DNA of 64,000 nt. It comes from Trachythela sp. YZ-2020. Taxonomy: Eukaryota > Cnidaria > Anthozoa > Malacalcyonacea > Clavulariidae. The translations under genes and the position numbers were made by a program. The stretch covers positions 2,913,501-2,977,500 of the forward strand of contig JADLSH010000145.1 in assembly GCA_016169945.1 (NCBI GenBank). The letters run 5' to 3'. The notes beneath the pieces are model-generated. The model was not told where the DNA came from, made no database searches, and worked only from the letters and a program-made list of their open reading frames with translations. This document shows, in pieces, positions 32,395 through 40,635 of this stretch (position 1 is its first letter; every line of letters begins with the position of its first letter).

Positions 32395-34235
32395 GCAATA
32401 TTATTATTGGTTTATTCGTAATCAAAATTAGATACCTATGCAAAAATTATAGTTACATTTACAAGGTGTTTTAAGAAGTTATATTTACAGATAATGTTTA
32501 TAAGATTTCAATTTATAAAAATGTTTAAGATTGTTAAATATGTTTAGATTAACAATATAAAAATGTCAAAGATAAACAAGCACGTCTGGCTACTGCTAAT
32601 GACAATCGTCAAACAGATTGATCGCTTCGCATAAAAATGATTTTTTATATCTGTTCGTTTTTGCCCTGTTGATTGGGTAGTGTCTTGGATTTCTCAACGA
32701 GTAGGAGTGGTCTTTGGGTTCAGGTAACAGATCATGCAATTTGTTGTCTTCGTCCCGAACAATCGACCGATATAATTCATAACAGAGTTTATGTCTGCGT
32801 TCTGCTAACGGTTTTAGGTTACGTTTAGTGTTGCCAAACTTGTGTCGTACGATGTCTGAGCAGGTAGAATAATTCTAACTGCTCTTTTTTGAATTTGTTC
32901 AATTTGGTTGGAAAGTTTTTCGGTAAGAGAAAAGTGAATGGGCCGTACAAATGAACAAAAGATACGTGTTTGGTCAGGAATTGAGACACCTGATCGTTTT
33001 AATATTCTGATGGCGTGCAATCTTTTGCTCGCCTTTGAGCAAATATAGTTGACATGTAGATCCCAGGATAGGTCTGAAGAGATAAATAAAAATGAGGCCG
33101 AGAAGTTTAAACCACGGCACCGTTTCCACTGTGTTATTGCTGGCTGTAAGTTGGGGCAAAGTTGGTTCTTCGTTCAAAAATGTTATTCGGTGGCTTCGGT
33201 GGCGCAGTCGTCAGAGCAAGCGCCTTTCACCTCTGAGTCATTACACTCATGTGAAAAGAGTAAGTCAACGCTCTGTCGAAAGTCGTGGGTTTTCTCCGAG
33301 CACTCCGGTTTCCTCCCACAGGGAAAGTTGACTGGGTGGGTTAGGATAGACAGATTAGGAAAGTAATATCACAATTGTAAAAATAAATAATGTAGGCCAA
33401 GTACATAATATAGGTAAGCTAGATACTTGATGTAATCGGTCACTGAAAAGCCCCAATGGGGAGTGAGCTGAATAATGTATGTATGTATCCGGAGCTCTTT
33501 TGTTTTCTTGACGTTTAAACGCATATTGTCCAACTTTGTAGCTCGTCGATATCCTTTTGCATTTCGCTTATATACGGTTTTAAAACGACTTCGTAGAGGG
33601 TACAGTCGTCAACGTATTTATATAAGGGAAAGTGTGTCTTCAGGTCATTAATCATAACCAAAAATAACAGGGGACCAAGTTTGGTACCCTGAGGAACTCC
33701 TGCATGCACTAGTTTCCAAGACGATTTGTTTGCTCCTACTTTAAATCTTAGATATCGACAGCGGAGGAAGTCAGCACACCAATTTATCAGGCAGGGATGT
33801 ACATTAATTAAGAGCTTGAGCTTGTAGTTTTTTTATAAGTATGTCATGATCGATCCTATCAAACGCTTTTGAAAAATCTATCATACAAGTGCGTATTACA
33901 GAGCCAGAGGAATCAGTAGCTGCCAGCCAGTGATGGATCATATGAATAAGAGCAAGAGTGGTTGAGCACTTCTTTATGTTTCCGTATTGATCCTGATCAA
34001 TATAAGGTGAAATCTGTTCAAACAACCACTTGAAGACAAAGCCTTCGAGGATCTTACTGATTGTAGGAGTTAAAGAAATTAGACAAAGATCATCATCTGT
34101 AGCTTGAATGTTGTTTTTCTTTAATATCGGCGGAACATCAGCCGACTTCCACAGTGGGGGAACTTTACCTTCATACATCGAAGCGTTGAATATTGATGCT
34201 CCCCAATCGCAAGCTTCACCGAGAATCCCCAATCG
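32395..34235 (-). mobile_element. LINE A, 3' part (minus strand)
   Basis: Reverse transcriptase pieces in several minus-strand frames: 34238-33804 (VPPLWKSADVPPILKK, DQYGN, MIDFSKAFDRIDHDIL with the motif A Asp), 33709-33515 (GVPQGTKLGPLLF, YVDDCTL catalytic motif) and 33177-32814 (PWFKLLGL, RILKRSGV). The 5' part lies at 58073-58340, beyond LINE B. A SINE interrupts it at about 33181-33492. The tail is ATT-rich near 32395. Degraded. Confidence 0.8.
33181..33492 (+). mobile_element. tRNA-derived SINE inside LINE A
   Basis: TGGCGCAGTCGTCAGAGC resembles a Pol III A box. It is followed by GGGTTTTCTCCGAGCACTCCG and GTTTCCTCCCACAGG, a block found in many metazoan SINEs. It ends in TGTATGTATGTA. 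LINE A protein sequence resumes on both sides. Confidence 0.6.
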
Positions 34236-34247
34236 CAAGCTTCACTA

Positions 34248-34763
34248 ACTCCAGATGAAAGCATCAACGCTATAGCTAATGGCCAAGTTGCATCATCCCA
34301 CGCACACAATCAGTCAATGAATATATTAAACAGCAAATCTATTGTCTGTTCCTCTGACAAGAATAACTGTTCGATCACTTCTGAGCACCTAGACAATTCC
34401 CCTTCTCCCACAAAGTTGAATACAAACGAAGAAATGCCCGGTTCTAGCAGGACTGATCCTATCACAATTAGTGATTCAAAGCCTTCAAGTAACCCTAATA
34501 CTCCATGCCCTTTCATCTCACGACGCGGTTGGTGTTTAAAAGGTGATAAGTGTGATTTTTCCCACCCAAACCGTGCTAATAACCTTGAATATCGTCAATT
34601 TTCCAACGTACCAAAATATAAGGTATCCTGCCCGTTCTTGCGTAAGAATGTTTTTTGTAAGAAAGGAACTACATGCGATTTTTCTCACAACGGCCAATTT
34701 CCACGTATGTCCGATAACCAATCCCTGCCCACCAACAAAACAACGAACGGCCTCCTTTTTTAG
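34248..34763 (+). CDS. LINE B ORF1 with two CCCH zinc fingers
   Basis: The frame is open from about 34248 (LTPDESINAIANG), first ATG at 34317, to 34763. It contains two CCCH fingers of the C-X8-C-X5-C-X3-H type: CPFISRRGWCLKGDKCDFSH and CPFLRKNVFCKKGTTCDFSH. Such fingers usually bind RNA. LINE ORF1 proteins more often carry CCHC knuckles or RRMs, so this is a less usual RNA-binding ORF1. The endonuclease ORF overlaps in another frame. A start upstream of 34317 may be missing because the element looks 5'-truncated. Confidence 0.7.
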   Translation, partial: TPDESINAIANGQVASSHAHNQSMNILNSKSIVCSSDKNNCSITSEHLDNSPSPTKLNTNEEMPGSSRTDPITISDSKPSSNPNTPCPFISRRGWCLKGDKCDFSHPNRANNLEYRQFSNVPKYKVSCPFLRKNVFCKKGTTCDFSHNGQFPRMSDNQSLPTNKTTNGLLF

Positions 34764-35943
34764 AAAGTCTGCAGATGTCTATGAAACAGATCGAGGCAAG
34801 ACTATCAAAAATCGAAGTTACCCAAATGCCCTTTTCCCAAACCGCATTTCCTCCTCCCTCCCCAATGTCCCAATGTCCCAACCCCCCTTCCCAACCGCGC
34901 GAACCTTTAACGGAGATTCCTCCACGTTACCCTATAATATGGTAGCAAGCATTCCTAAAGTCAACTATACCCATTTACGAAAGCGCAGCAATCCTACCAG
35001 TTTCAGTGAAAGGCGGCACGTACCAGAGAATTGTATTAATATTACTTTGACCAATACAAACCCAAGAATACCTGATCCAAAAACGAGTAATACCTATGTT
35101 CCCTCCATTATGTTGGCCAACGTCATGTCCCTGGTTCCTAAGATCGATGAGTTAGCGCAAAAAATAAATATTAACAATCCCGATCTTGTTTTTATAACAG
35201 AAACTTGGTTGAAATCTAACATTCCGGACAATGTAATTAACATTGATAAGTATATGTTAATCAGACTCGATAGGACGGAGAGAGAACACGGTGGAGTGTG
35301 CATATATGTCAAAGAGAACTATACAGTAAATCCCCTTGACTTTCCAAATGAAAACGGTCTTGAAGTTCTTTGGGCTATTGTTAACCCACGTCGCTTACCG
35401 AGAGGTTTCTCCAAACTTATTATAGCTGTGTTATATCACCCCCCAAGTGCAAACAATAAACTTATGTTAGAATATTTGCAGTCATCTCTGGAGTCCATTG
35501 AAGCGAAATACCCGAATTGTGGACTAATAATAACAGGCGACTTTAATAAATTGCCTATCCAGCATATTTCTCGGCAATTCCAGCTTAAGCAAATTGTCAA
35601 TTTCCCAACAAAAGGGCCAAGTAAATTGGATTTAGTTCTGACTAATCTCGCTGGTTTTTATGATACACCATTTTGTGCCCCACCACTGGGTCTGTCAGAT
35701 CATCTCATTGTTCTTGCCTCACCTAAGCTTAGGTTGAAAGATACTCAAACAACACAAGTATACCAGGTACGTGATAAAAGACCTAGCACAGTACGACGCC
35801 TGGTACGGTTTTTCTGTGAAATCCCATGGGATCTCGTGATTACCTCTGAATTCGCTTGTGAACAGAATTTAAATACTTTAACTAATATTATTAATTACGG
35901 ATTAGATACCTTAAAATCCGGGAAAATGACCGACCGTGGATGA
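34740..35943 (+). pseudogene. LINE B ORF2, AP-like endonuclease
   Basis: After a Pro-rich linker the frame encodes SIMLANVMSLVPKIDEL (N-terminal strand with catalytic Asn), VFITETWLKSNI (catalytic Glu), GGVCIYVKENY, VLYHPPSANN, IITGDFNKLP (GDFN) and GLSDHLIVLAS (catalytic DH): an APE-type endonuclease. It stops at 35943, where the reverse transcriptase begins in an overlapping frame (35940), so one frameshift separates the two enzyme parts. Inactive as read. Confidence 0.8.
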
Positions 35944-37175
35944 ATTCTAATCTTAAATCGCTTATCCATAAAAGACAACAAGCCTTTGCACAGAACAATG
36001 ATGTTTTATACAAACAGTTGCGAAATAAAGTTAATAGAATGAGGAAAAAGTATCGGAAAGCGTTTTACGAAGCCAAGGTAAAGGATATTAAACAAAGTAA
36101 GCCCAAAGATTGGTGGTACGAGGTGAAACGCCTGTGTGGTCTTCCATCAGGATCAGGAAATAATAATATATTCTCGAGCTTAGAACACGACATTCAGGAT
36201 CCCGTAACACTTAGCAATACGATCAATAACATTTTCTTGGAACCCATGCAAAACTATTCCCCTTTGGATGACAATATTCTTCCTATGACTGAGAACAATG
36301 TCCCGATTGTGGTGACTGTAGAGGAGGTGCGGACACATCTACATCGTATTAAGTTGGGTAAATCAAGCGGTCCCGACAATTTACCAAATTGGGTTCTTCG
36401 GAAGTTTGCCGATGTTTTGGCAGCCCCAATTACAGTAATCTTGAATGGTTCCTTTAATGAAGGACGGATGCCTTTGGCTTGGAAGTTGGCAAATGTTTGT
36501 CCAATTCCCAAAAATAAAAAAGTGTTGGCCATTAACAAAGATCTTAGACCCATCTCACTAACTTCAATGTAAAATTGCAGTAAAATTGCAGAGGACTTTG
36601 TAATTACGATGGATCTTAAACCGACGTTAATGAAAGGTATTGATCCTAACCAATATGGGTTTATACCAGGATCAAGTACCACGTTTGCATTAATTTCCTT
36701 AATTCATCGCTGGTCAGAGGCAGTTGATAAGACGGACGGAACTGTGCGAGCATTCTTAAAGGCAATTTTCCATTACAGCCGCTTTGCCCACGCGGGCGGA
36801 GCGACCATGTTTCAACTTTCGCTGTAGGTGTCTAGCATGAGATTTTTTTGTCCGCTTTACACCTCGCGGACACGCCTGAAAGTTGAACTACATTCAACTT
36901 TCTTGGCGTGCCCGCGCGACTAATTATTCACGTGATTCGAATCGGTCGCTTCGCCCGCGCGGGCAAAACGACCGTAATGGAAAATGGCCTTAACAGACTA
37001 TCGTAAAGCGTTTGATCTGATAGATCACAATATACTCTATGAGAAGTTAGGGAGACTTGGGCTGAAATCATCGGTTTTTAATTGGATTGTAGACTTCCTA
37101 CGTGGAAGATTCCAAAGAGTAAAACTTAATTCCAAATGTTTTTCAATGTGGAAACCAGTCAGTGCTGGAGTCCCA
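35940..37175 (+). pseudogene. LINE B reverse transcriptase, part left of Polinton 2
   Basis: 35940-36572 holds the linker and the start of the RT (KSSGPDNLPNWVLR, LANVCPIPK, DLRPISLTS). 36609-36759 holds NQYGFIPGSSTT and the approach to motif A. The MITE at 36760-36990 splits motif A. 36991-37175 resumes with TDYRKAFDLIDHNIL and reaches SAGVP, the start of motif B, where Polinton 2 is inserted. A short in-frame defect lies at about 36573-36608. Confidence 0.8.
36760..36990. mobile_element. 231-bp MITE with TAA target duplication
   Basis: Inverted ends AGGCAATTTTCCATTAC and complement of AGGCCATTTTCCATTAC, then GTTTTGCCCGCGCGGGC-like arms. Flanked by TAA at 36757-36759 and 36991-36993. The uninterrupted LINE frame resumes exactly after the second TAA. 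Confidence 0.9.
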
Positions 37176-37515
37176 AGTAGTGTAAAAAGGCCGATTCTGG
37201 GACAATTTCAAATCCACTCCAAACCGGTTCGATCTGCTTTACCACATCCGTCCACCACCCCACCACATCCATCCACCATGTTAACAACCGTCCACCATTT
37301 TGACAGCACCGATCATTATAAAATTAGTTAATGACGTCACTAACTGATTTCACACCTCACACCGATTCTGGGACAATTTCAAATCCACCTCCGCCATTTT
37401 GTCAGCACATGTCCTGCAGTCTCCAATGTCCGTATGCCATCGTATATATTCCATCTTCCGCAATCACTCGTTTGTCATCGTTCGCCGAAAGTGCGATCTT
37501 GTTCATCCGTTCGGT
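37176..37515 (+). repeat. Left terminal inverted repeat of Polinton 2
   Basis: 340 bases, matching the complement of 52356-52695 at 338 positions as compared by eye. It contains a 27-base direct repeat at 37191-37217 and 37362-37388 (CCGATTCTGGGACAATTTCA...). The inner 110 bases are the reverse complement of the last codons of the polymerase gene, so a non-functional copy of that gene end lies here. Confidence 0.95.
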
Positions 37516-37559
37516 ATAAAATTGAGTTAAAAAGATGTGTATAATAGTAATAGTATAAA

Positions 37560-38072
37560 ATGAAGGTAGAATTTGGAAGCGAGATTGTCTACAAGAAGCA
37601 CGGTTCAAAGAGTATCCCGTTAAGAACAGCTGAAGGAAAACCCGTTATTGTCGCTGTGAGAGATTGTTTCTCATCTGGTCCAGAGAAGAGTAAGTATGGT
37701 GACAACTATCAGCTACCATTGTTTCTGGCTGATCAGTGTGAGTTTTTGAAGACACTGAAGGATATAAATCAGCAATGTATAACGTATCTCGAGATGGATA
37801 AGAACATCATGGGATGTTTGTATGAGAAGAGAGAAGAACATCCTATACTGTATGCAAAGTTATCCGACAAAGCGGTTATGAGACGTGAGGTGAATAGGAA
37901 AGAACGAATCACCCTGAAAAGTTGTTTGAAGGAGAAAGGTAGATACCATGCGGCTGTGGTGGTAGAGAGTATCTTCCAGTCGGGGACTATAACATCTATT
38001 CAACTCAAGGTTCGTGAGTTTATGATTCTTGAAGAGAAGGAGTATGAGGACGAGTGGGAGGAGATGTTTTAG
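37560..38072 (+). CDS. Polinton protein, possibly OB-fold type
   Basis: A 170-residue protein, first gene inside the left repeat; ATG preceded directly by TATAAA. Charged, with alternating beta-type hydrophobic pattern (EIVYKKHGSKSIPLRTAEGKPVIVAV) and a C-terminal half (KERITLKSC, YHAAVVVESIFQSG) followed by an acidic tail (EEKEYEDEWEEMF). An acidic C-terminal tail after a beta-barrel-like body is a feature of some ssDNA-binding proteins, and a replicon using protein priming would need one, but I recognise no family signature. Treat that role as a guess. Separated by 14 bases from the next gene on the same strand. Confidence 0.6.
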   Translation: MKVEFGSEIVYKKHGSKSIPLRTAEGKPVIVAVRDCFSSGPEKSKYGDNYQLPLFLADQCEFLKTLKDINQQCITYLEMDKNIMGCLYEKREEHPILYAKLSDKAVMRREVNRKERITLKSCLKEKGRYHAAVVVESIFQSGTITSIQLKVREFMILEEKEYEDEWEEMF

Positions 38073-38086
38073 AATGATAAATAAAG

Positions 38087-38560
38087 ATGAGTCTAAACTT
38101 TGGATATGATAAACTCAAAGCGAATCAAACACGCTTGTTACAATACAACTTTACATATGATAGTATATCGAAATCATATAGGATACCAACCTATATTAGA
38201 AATGGGTTTCCACCACCTTATGCTTACGGAAATAGTATGAATGCTTATACTAAGCTAACCCTCTTGACACACTTATTTGACGCTGATGACACAATCACCA
38301 ATCTCAAGTTAAGATATACAATGCGGGTTATACACAATGACGGTAGTGGTACAGATGTTGTTCTAAAAGATATAGATATGTCTACCAAAAAAGTTAGATC
38401 TACAAATATATTTCTCTTAGAGGAATCATTTACATTAGGTGAACTTTCTATAGATCCTAACACAATAGCTGTGTTTTACATAAAATTTAAACAGCTTAAC
38501 GATGATCCATATGGTAACGAGTCAAACCTAGATCTTGTTGTTCATATGGAAAACTTCTAG
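38087..38560 (+). CDS. Fibre-related beta-rich protein (homolog of 4406-4894)
   Basis: A 157-residue protein starting MSLNFGYDKLKANQTR, homologous across its length to the gene at 4406-4894 in Polinton 1. Conserved blocks: YNFTYD, NGFPPPYAYG versus GFPVGYIYG, LTLLTHLFD, VVLKDIDM, TNIFLLEESF, IAVFYIKFKQL and GNESNLDLVV. The N-terminal M-[AS]-L-x-F-G-Y tail is the same as that of the collagen-like protein of element 1. Probably a virion component; exact role unknown. The ATG follows GATAAATAAAG. Its 3' end has a stem-loop shared with the convergent collagen-like gene. Confidence 0.75.
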   Translation: MSLNFGYDKLKANQTRLLQYNFTYDSISKSYRIPTYIRNGFPPPYAYGNSMNAYTKLTLLTHLFDADDTITNLKLRYTMRVIHNDGSGTDVVLKDIDMSTKKVRSTNIFLLEESFTLGELSIDPNTIAVFYIKFKQLNDDPYGNESNLDLVVHMENF

Positions 38561-38586
38561 TTACATATGTTAAAAACATACGTAAC
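38560..38586. terminator. Stem-loop between convergent genes
   Basis: GTTACATATGTT / AACATACGTAAC, 12 bp with one mismatch and a 3-base loop. The mismatch is G.U in minus-strand RNA. It fills the 26-base gap between two stop codons. Confidence 0.6.
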
Positions 38587-38805
38587 TCACATTTTACCTA
38601 ACATCTCTTCTAAAACAGAAGGTTCCTTTTTAGGGATCAACACCACTTTTGTTTGACTAGTGATTCTCTTTTCGCCATCTGTTCCTTTAGAGCCTTGTGG
38701 ACCCTTATCACCATCTGGACCTTTATCACCTGTAGGACCTTTAGGACCGCATTGGCATCGAAGAAGCCAGTTCACTGCATATAAACCTGCTAAAATATAT
38801 ATCAT
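38587..38805 (-). CDS. Short membrane-anchored collagen-like protein
   Basis: 72 residues. N-terminal hydrophobic segment (IYILAGLYAVNWLL, residues 2-15) serves as signal anchor, followed by CQC and nine Gly-X-Y triplets (GPKGPTGDKGPDGDKGPQ...), then a basic and an acidic tail ending LEEMLGKM. The Cys pair before the triplets could lock a trimer. It occupies the place of the 605-residue collagen-like fibre of Polinton 1 but is much shorter and lacks the head domain and FGY tail. Divergent from the next gene: the two ATGs are separated by CTTTATAAAGA. Real gene likely; function unknown. Confidence 0.7.
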   Translation of the reverse strand: MIYILAGLYAVNWLLRCQCGPKGPTGDKGPDGDKGPQGSKGTDGEKRITSQTKVVLIPKKEPSVLEEMLGKM

Positions 38806-38816
38806 CTTTATAAAGA
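38805..38816. promoter_or_regulatory. TCTTTATAAAGA palindrome between divergent start codons
   Basis: A perfect 12-base palindrome overlapping the minus-strand ATG (38803-38805) by one base and directly preceding the plus-strand ATG (38817-38819). The same TTTATAAA core separates the divergent pair at 43907/43918, and TATAAA immediately precedes many other start codons of the element. Confidence 0.55.
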
Positions 38817-39215
38817 ATGGAACAAGTTATCAACTTATCTGAAAATGAACTCGCGGAACTACGTGAGAAAGTTGCGGAAAAGCTATCGTTAATGAAAAGT
38901 GGAATATTGAAGAAGAAGTTTAAAATATTTGGAAAGACATTCCTTTCGTTAACACTTATTGCAGGTGGAGTAGCTCTCGCCGTCGTATTCCCATCACCCA
39001 TAGTACTTGCAGTATTAGGTGGTGCAGCAGCACTCCTTGGCGGTAGTAATGGTGCTGTAAAGAGTACTAAAAAGGTAAGACAAGAATCTATTAAAAGAAG
39101 AACTGGTAAAGCAGAGTTAACCAAAGTAGATGAAGAACTGACAAAACGGAAAGCAGTGAGAGAATTTATTACACAACAAGCTCCAACAGCACCTCCACTT
39201 TACCCAGGACTTTAA
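38817..39215 (+). CDS. Membrane protein with triple late-domain tail
   Basis: 132 residues. A Glu/Leu-rich N-terminal helix (about 8-27) precedes a basic stretch and two hydrophobic segments (about 41-57 and 60-76; Gly/Ala-rich hairpin). A long charged tail follows, ending exactly in PTAPPLYPGL (residues 123-132). These ten residues contain PTAP (Tsg101-type), PPLY (PPxY, Nedd4-type) and LYPGL (LYPxL, ALIX-type), the three motif classes by which viral proteins recruit ESCRT. That all three overlap at a free C-terminus is unlikely by chance. With both membrane segments forming a hairpin, the tail would face the cytosol. Role in budding, envelopment or membrane scission is inference. Confidence 0.8.
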   Translation: MEQVINLSENELAELREKVAEKLSLMKSGILKKKFKIFGKTFLSLTLIAGGVALAVVFPSPIVLAVLGGAAALLGGSNGAVKSTKKVRQESIKRRTGKAELTKVDEELTKRKAVREFITQQAPTAPPLYPGL

Positions 39216-39224
39216 TTGAATCAT

Positions 39225-39253
39225 AATTCCATATTTTCAATTAATATGGAATT
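39225..39253. terminator. Stem-loop between convergent genes
   Basis: Perfect 11-bp stem AATTCCATATT / AATATGGAATT with a 7-base loop, filling the gap between the stop codons at 39215 (+) and 39253 (-). Confidence 0.65.
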
Positions 39254-39456
39254 TAGTCTTCGGTGGTGGTGTCTACAACTTCTGTCTTTGCAACGACTTC
39301 AATCTCTGGTTTAGAATAATGTTTATTTGTTCTACGTACCCAACCAAACTGAAAGTTTGCTTCAAGTCTTTCCTCACCCTTACCAATACCAACTCCAACT
39401 TTAAGTACTTTCTCGTCATTAATCTTCTTGTTCATTTTGCTGCTCTTGTTTCCCAT
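39253..39456 (-). CDS. Predicted N-myristoylated small protein
   Basis: 67 residues starting MGNKSSKMNKKINDEK. The frame is open 20 codons upstream, but the ATG at 39456 is preceded by GATATAAAG, the start context of this element. This start creates a textbook N-myristoylation signal: Gly2, small residues, Ser6, then Lys. A basic N-terminus would strengthen membrane binding. The middle is beta-like (VLKVGVGIGKGEERLEANFQFGW) and the C-terminus acidic. It starts inside the 3' end of the upstream gene (38-base overlap). It converges on the late-domain gene. Matrix-like role is a guess. Confidence 0.65.
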   Translation of the reverse strand: MGNKSSKMNKKINDEKVLKVGVGIGKGEERLEANFQFGWVRRTNKHYSKPEIEVVAKTEVVDTTTED

Positions 39457-39844
39457 CTTTATATCTTGAACTAATAACATGTTTTCCAATGATGACTCCA
39501 CCACAAAAGAGTCCAACTAGAGGAATATAGGGTGTAATATGACTCAGGATATTCTTAATATCTTTCTTCAACAGACTGTTGTCTTTCAACTCCTTTTCCA
39601 TTTCATCTGACTCTTTAATAACGTTCAAGCTCTCCATTAGCTCAGAGAACTTTGAGATGAGATTATCAGAGATGAACTCATTGGTTATATCAAGCTGTTT
39701 CCTTTCGTAGTCCTTTTTGATCTTTTCTAAGGCTTCTTGACTTGCCTTTTTGATATATTTCACGGTATGTTTAATTTCACCTGCCTCAGATAATGACAGC
39801 AATTCGTCACGTATCTCCTCTGGTATCAGTTCTTCGCTGTCCAT
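39419..39844 (-). CDS. C-terminally anchored membrane protein (homolog of 1370-1898)
   Basis: 141 residues: acidic N-terminus MDSEELIPEEIRDELLSLSE, a long charged helix with coiled-coil character (about 25-95), then one transmembrane segment (about 104-122, YIPLVGLFCGGVIIGKHVI) and a short polar tail. The frameshifted gene at 1370-1898 of Polinton 1 has the same plan and, like this one, lies directly downstream of the packaging ATPase. So the pair is conserved even though the elements differ. Function unknown. ATG follows CTTATAATAA. Confidence 0.7.
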   Translation of the reverse strand: MDSEELIPEEIRDELLSLSEAGEIKHTVKYIKKASQEALEKIKKDYERKQLDITNEFISDNLISKFSELMESLNVIKESDEMEKELKDNSLLKKDIKNILSHITPYIPLVGLFCGGVIIGKHVISSRYKDGKQEQQNEQED

Positions 39845-40010
39845 TTATTATAAGGATAGTAAATCCTATTGCGAACAAGGTAAACCCTATTGCGAATAAG
39901 GTGAAGATTATTGCGGATAAGATGAAGATTATAGCGGATTGGATTGGATTATGTTGAACATAGAATGCTGTGTGTGTAAGGATGTCGTAATAATATTTCC
40001 AGTCTTGCAT
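39807..40010 (-). CDS. Possible overlapping transmembrane peptide
   Basis: 67 codons starting MQDWKYYYDILTH, beginning out of frame inside the end of the ATPase gene (start preceded by AATAATAAAT) and running past the start of the next gene. It has a 30-residue hydrophobic region of near-repeats (IFILSAIIFTLFAIGFTLFAIGFTILII), coded by imperfect tandem repeats of about 18-24 bases. It bridges the only gap between two genes (39845-39948). Could be real, but overlap on both sides and repetitive DNA make it uncertain. Confidence 0.4.
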   Translation of the reverse strand: MQDWKYYYDILTHTAFYVQHNPIQSAIIFILSAIIFTLFAIGFTLFAIGFTILIINGQRRTDTRGDT

Positions 40011-40548
40011 ATTTATTATTTTTTAACATCTCTATTATGCTCTTCTCCTCTTCCTTTGATGCATGAAGAGCCTCGTTTAATATGACTTGCATATCCTTTC
40101 TGTTAGGGTTATAGAACACTACCAGCTTAGAGATGTTCTCCCTATAAGGTTTGGCAATACTGGTTAGTTGTTGTGTGATAACGATGGTGCTAAGATTGTA
40201 ATGTCTTGCGGAGAAGGCGAGCTTTACTAATTCGCTCGTTCTGTTTTTAACGGACTGCCCACTTGCGCAATCATCAAGAATGATGAGACTATTTGTTCCG
40301 CTGAATTTGCTTACGATATATTCTAAGAACTCTTCTACGTCGTCTTGATCACATGGAATTGGGAAAAACTTTTCATCGTCCTTATATTTCCAATTTTGGT
40401 AGGTCATATTCCACTCATAGGTTGGACAGATCAGAAAGATATAGTCAAAGTGATTAGGGTAATCTCTCTCTAATAAATCTAATAGGTAATATGTTTTCCC
40501 ACATCCGGTCATACCAACTATTGTCATGTTAAATGGTGTTTCCAACAT
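39949..40548 (-). CDS. A32-like genome-packaging ATPase
   Basis: 199 residues, FtsK/HerA superfamily, A32 type. Walker A GMTGCGKT (about residues 11-18), Walker B SLIILDD (about 84-90), followed by CASGQSVKNRTSELVKLAFSARHYNLSTIVITQQLTS, the conserved sensor and arginine region in this family. Homologous along the whole length to 1905-2495 in Polinton 1. Expected to translocate the genome into preformed capsids. The ATG follows GGAATAAATA and a stem-loop that also lies downstream of the capsid gene. Intact. Confidence 0.92.
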   Translation of the reverse strand: MLETPFNMTIVGMTGCGKTYYLLDLLERDYPNHFDYIFLICPTYEWNMTYQNWKYKDDEKFFPIPCDQDDVEEFLEYIVSKFSGTNSLIILDDCASGQSVKNRTSELVKLAFSARHYNLSTIVITQQLTSIAKPYRENISKLVVFYNPNRKDMQVILNEALHASKEEEKSIIEMLKNNKYARLEILLRHPYTHSILCST

Positions 40549-40553
40549 TATTT

Positions 40554-40579
40554 ATTCCTAACCTCATTAAGTTAGGAAT
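40554..40579 (-). terminator. 3' stem-loop downstream of the capsid gene
   Basis: 9-bp stem ATTCCTAAC / GTTAGGAAT with an 8-base loop, in the gap between the capsid stop (40636) and the ATPase ATG (40548). Confidence 0.5.
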
Positions 40580-40635
40580 TTTGTTTTTGATACCTCACGA
40601 CAACTTAACTGAGAACCTCTACAGTCTTTTTTTTT

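Noticed and set aside
37402..37608. Minus-strand frame encoding the polymerase C-terminus at the left end of Polinton 2
   Set aside because: It is the mirror of the polymerase gene end carried by the terminal inverted repeat, not a separate gene.
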